Assembly: GCA_031255615.1 (NCBI GenBank)
Contig: JAIRSD010000262.1
Location: forward strand, 1-5,578
DNA from: Treponema sp.
GTDB taxonomy: Bacteria > Spirochaetota > Spirochaetia > Treponematales > Breznakiellaceae
Direction of reading: 5' to 3'
DNA: 5,578 bases
In this document: positions 3,811 to 5,578 of the stretch, piece after piece
Position numbering within the stretch: the first letter of the stretch is position 1
How the letters are laid out: each line of letters opens with the position of its first letter
Notes under the pieces: model-generated
The model's database searches: none
What the model saw: only the letters and a program-made list of their open reading frames with translations
What the model was told of the DNA's origin: nothing
Program-made: the position numbers and the translations under genes

Positions 3811-5562
3811 ATGGAAATAATCACCGGCATACCGGCCAGTCTCGGCCTTGTCAGCGGTAAAGCTCTCCTTTTTGTTGATAACGCATTCCCGGAGATACCC
3901 CGGACAAGTATTTCCCCGGAACAGATCCAGGACGAGATTGATCGGCTTGACCGGGCCATCCGGGACGCCATCGCCGAACTCACGATGATTCACGAGCGGG
4001 CCGTCCATGAAATGAGCAAGGAACAGGCGGATATTTTTGCCGCCCACCTCCTGATGCTGGACGACCCTATCTTTCGGGACCAGATTCTGGACCGGTTCCG
4101 GGAAAGCTATGTCAACATGGAATGGGTTGTGCAGGATGTGGCCAGGGAGATGACCCAGAAGATGATGGCCTCCCCGGACCCCCTGTTCCGGGAGCGGGCG
4201 GTGGACATCAACGACGTGTCCAAAAGGCTTCTCCACCAGCTCCTTTCGATCAAGCGGGATTCCCTGGCGGAGTTGGAGGAGGATGTGATCGTGGCGGCCC
4301 ATGATCTGCTGCCCTCGGAAATTCTTACGATGGACCGGAAGAGGGTAAAGGGTATCGTCATGGATGCCGGATCCCGAACTTCCCATACGGCGATTCTGGC
4401 TCGGGCCTTTAACATCCCCGCGGTGGTGGGTGTGGCCGTTGGCACCAGGGTGATCAAGGATGGGGATACCCTTACCGTAAACGGCCGCACCGGGGAGGTT
4501 CAGGTGAACCCCGGCAAGAAGAACCTGGCGGATTTCAAAAAAAACGTTGCGGTCTACTACAAGCAGTTGGAGGAATTTCATTCCCTTCGGGAGCTTCCCG
4601 CCGAGACCCTGGACGGGGGCCGGGTCATGTTGAACGCCAATATCGAGATTCCCGAGGAAGCCGAACGGGTGCTGCGCTACGGGGCGGAGGGCATCGGGCT
4701 TTACCGCTCCGAATTCCTTTTCCTCAACCCCGGCCAGTCCGCCGAGGAGGAACGGCAGTACCATAGCTACACCCAGGTTCTCAAGGCCATGGGGGTCCGC
4801 CCTGTTACCATCCGGACCGTGGACATCGGGGGGGACAAGATGCTGCCTGATTTTCAATCGGGGGACGAAAAGAATCCCCTCCTGGGCTGGCGGGCTATCC
4901 GCTTCTCCCTGGCCCTGCCGGAAATATTCAAGACCCAGTTAAGGGCGATTCTCCGCTCCAGCGTCAACGGCAACGTCAAAATAATGTTTCCCCTGGTGTC
5001 GGGAATCGAGGAGGTTGACCAGGCCCTGGCCCTGCTGGACGAAGCCCGTGACGAATGCCGCGCCGCCGGGCAGGCCTTCGCCGAACACATTGACGTGGGC
5101 ATCATGATCGAAGTCCCCTCCGCCGCTATTACCGCGGATATCCTGGCGGCCAGGGTAAATTTTTTTTCCGTGGGAACCAACGACCTCATCCAGTATTCCC
5201 TGGCGGTAGATCGCGGCAACGAGCGGATCAGTTATCTGGCCCAGCCCGCCCATCCGGCGGTGCTCCGTTTCCTTAAATACACCATCGACTCGGCCCACCG
5301 GCAGGGAATCAAAGCCGCCATGTGCGGCGAAATGGCCGGCGACCCCAAATCCACCGCCCTGCTCCTCGGCCTGGGACTGGACGAATTCAGCATGGCCGCC
5401 CAGAGCATCCCCCGGATCAAACGGGTAATCCGCAGCGTCAGCATGGCGGACTGCCGGAGCCTCGCCGACGAAGTCCTGCGGGGGCTCTCCTGGAAGCAGA
5501 ATGCCGGCACCGTGGAGGCCTGGATGGCAGAGAACTGCCCCGAGGAATTGGCGACGGTATAA
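3811..5562 (+). CDS. ptsI: phosphoenolpyruvate-protein phosphotransferase (PTS enzyme I)
   Basis: Cytoplasmic enzyme I takes phosphate from phosphoenolpyruvate onto a histidine and passes it to HPr, heading sugar-uptake or regulatory PTS cascades. The product is complete at 583 aa (E. coli EI 575). Domain order: N-terminal HPr-binding helical part (about 1-145), phosphohistidine swivel domain (about 150-230) with DAGSRTSHTAILAR and active His192, then the PEP-binding TIM barrel (about 255-545). The barrel carries GLYRSEFLF (Arg299), IRTVDIGGDK (Arg335), IMIEVPSA (Glu434), SVGTNDLIQYSLAVDRGN (Asn457, Asp458) and MCGEMAGD (Cys505). All expected catalytic residues are present. ATG 3811 is secure: an in-frame TAG at 3793 blocks extension and the next residues, EIITGIPASLGLVSGKALL, match the family N-terminus. 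No Shine-Dalgarno precedes it. No ptsH lies upstream, unlike the common ptsHI order. Sixteen bases remain after the TAA, so downstream partners are unseen. The role may be uptake or regulatory PTS; the window does not tell. Confidence 0.97.
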   Translation: MEIITGIPASLGLVSGKALLFVDNAFPEIPRTSISPEQIQDEIDRLDRAIRDAIAELTMIHERAVHEMSKEQADIFAAHLLMLDDPIFRDQILDRFRESYVNMEWVVQDVAREMTQKMMASPDPLFRERAVDINDVSKRLLHQLLSIKRDSLAELEEDVIVAAHDLLPSEILTMDRKRVKGIVMDAGSRTSHTAILARAFNIPAVVGVAVGTRVIKDGDTLTVNGRTGEVQVNPGKKNLADFKKNVAVYYKQLEEFHSLRELPAETLDGGRVMLNANIEIPEEAERVLRYGAEGIGLYRSEFLFLNPGQSAEEERQYHSYTQVLKAMGVRPVTIRTVDIGGDKMLPDFQSGDEKNPLLGWRAIRFSLALPEIFKTQLRAILRSSVNGNVKIMFPLVSGIEEVDQALALLDEARDECRAAGQAFAEHIDVGIMIEVPSAAITADILAARVNFFSVGTNDLIQYSLAVDRGNERISYLAQPAHPAVLRFLKYTIDSAHRQGIKAAMCGEMAGDPKSTALLLGLGLDEFSMAAQSIPRIKRVIRSVSMADCRSLADEVLRGLSWKQNAGTVEAWMAENCPEELATV

Positions 5563-5578
5563 CGCGGATCCATCGGGG

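Noticed and set aside
3319..4857. A 512-codon open frame on the minus strand across ptsI and its upstream region.
   Set aside because: It is antisense to a well-conserved gene, has no recognisable motif and runs through non-coding repeats; high GC content readily produces such shadows.

Overview
This GC-rich window most likely comes from a spirochaete of the Treponema group, possibly a gut-associated one. The taxonomic inference rests on three points: a bacterial V-type (A/V) ATPase B subunit, an enzyme I of the PTS whose gene is not preceded by ptsH, and tributyrin-esterase-type hydrolases. No rRNA or other definitive marker is present, so this is a moderate-confidence inference.

Layout. 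(1) 1-591, plus strand: the C-terminal ~196 residues of V-ATPase subunit B (AtpB/NtpB); the gene starts outside the window. (2) 592-1195: about 600 bases with no credible gene. It holds a run of stem-loops, including a repeat unit at 671-709 and a 16-bp-arm GC palindrome at 1003-1036. (3) 1196-1765, plus: a EutT-type ATP:cob(I)alamin adenosyltransferase reduced to the catalytic core. (4) 3377 down to 1759, minus: two tandem paralogous esterases of the EstA/esterase D alpha/beta-hydrolase family. Each is 269 aa, and they are joined by a TAATG stop/start overlap. The second one ends 7 bases inside the 3' end of the eutT-like gene (tail-to-tail overlap). (5) 3378-3810: about 430 bases without a gene, carrying stem-loops and an inverted copy (3581-3623) of the 671-709 repeat. 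(6) 3811-5562, plus: complete ptsI, enzyme I of the phosphotransferase system, with all key catalytic residues.

How the genes relate. They do not form one pathway. The window joins an energy gene (V-ATPase), a cofactor gene (adenosylcobalamin), a two-gene cytoplasmic esterase operon and a PTS/regulatory phosphotransfer gene. The segment containing eutT and the esterases is bracketed by inverted copies of the same structured repeat, and atpB is not followed by the atpD gene that normally comes next. Together these suggest a rearrangement or insertion in which intergenic repeats mark the joints.

I did not find a convincing new defence, mobile or RNA system. The most unusual material is the structured intergenic repeat family.
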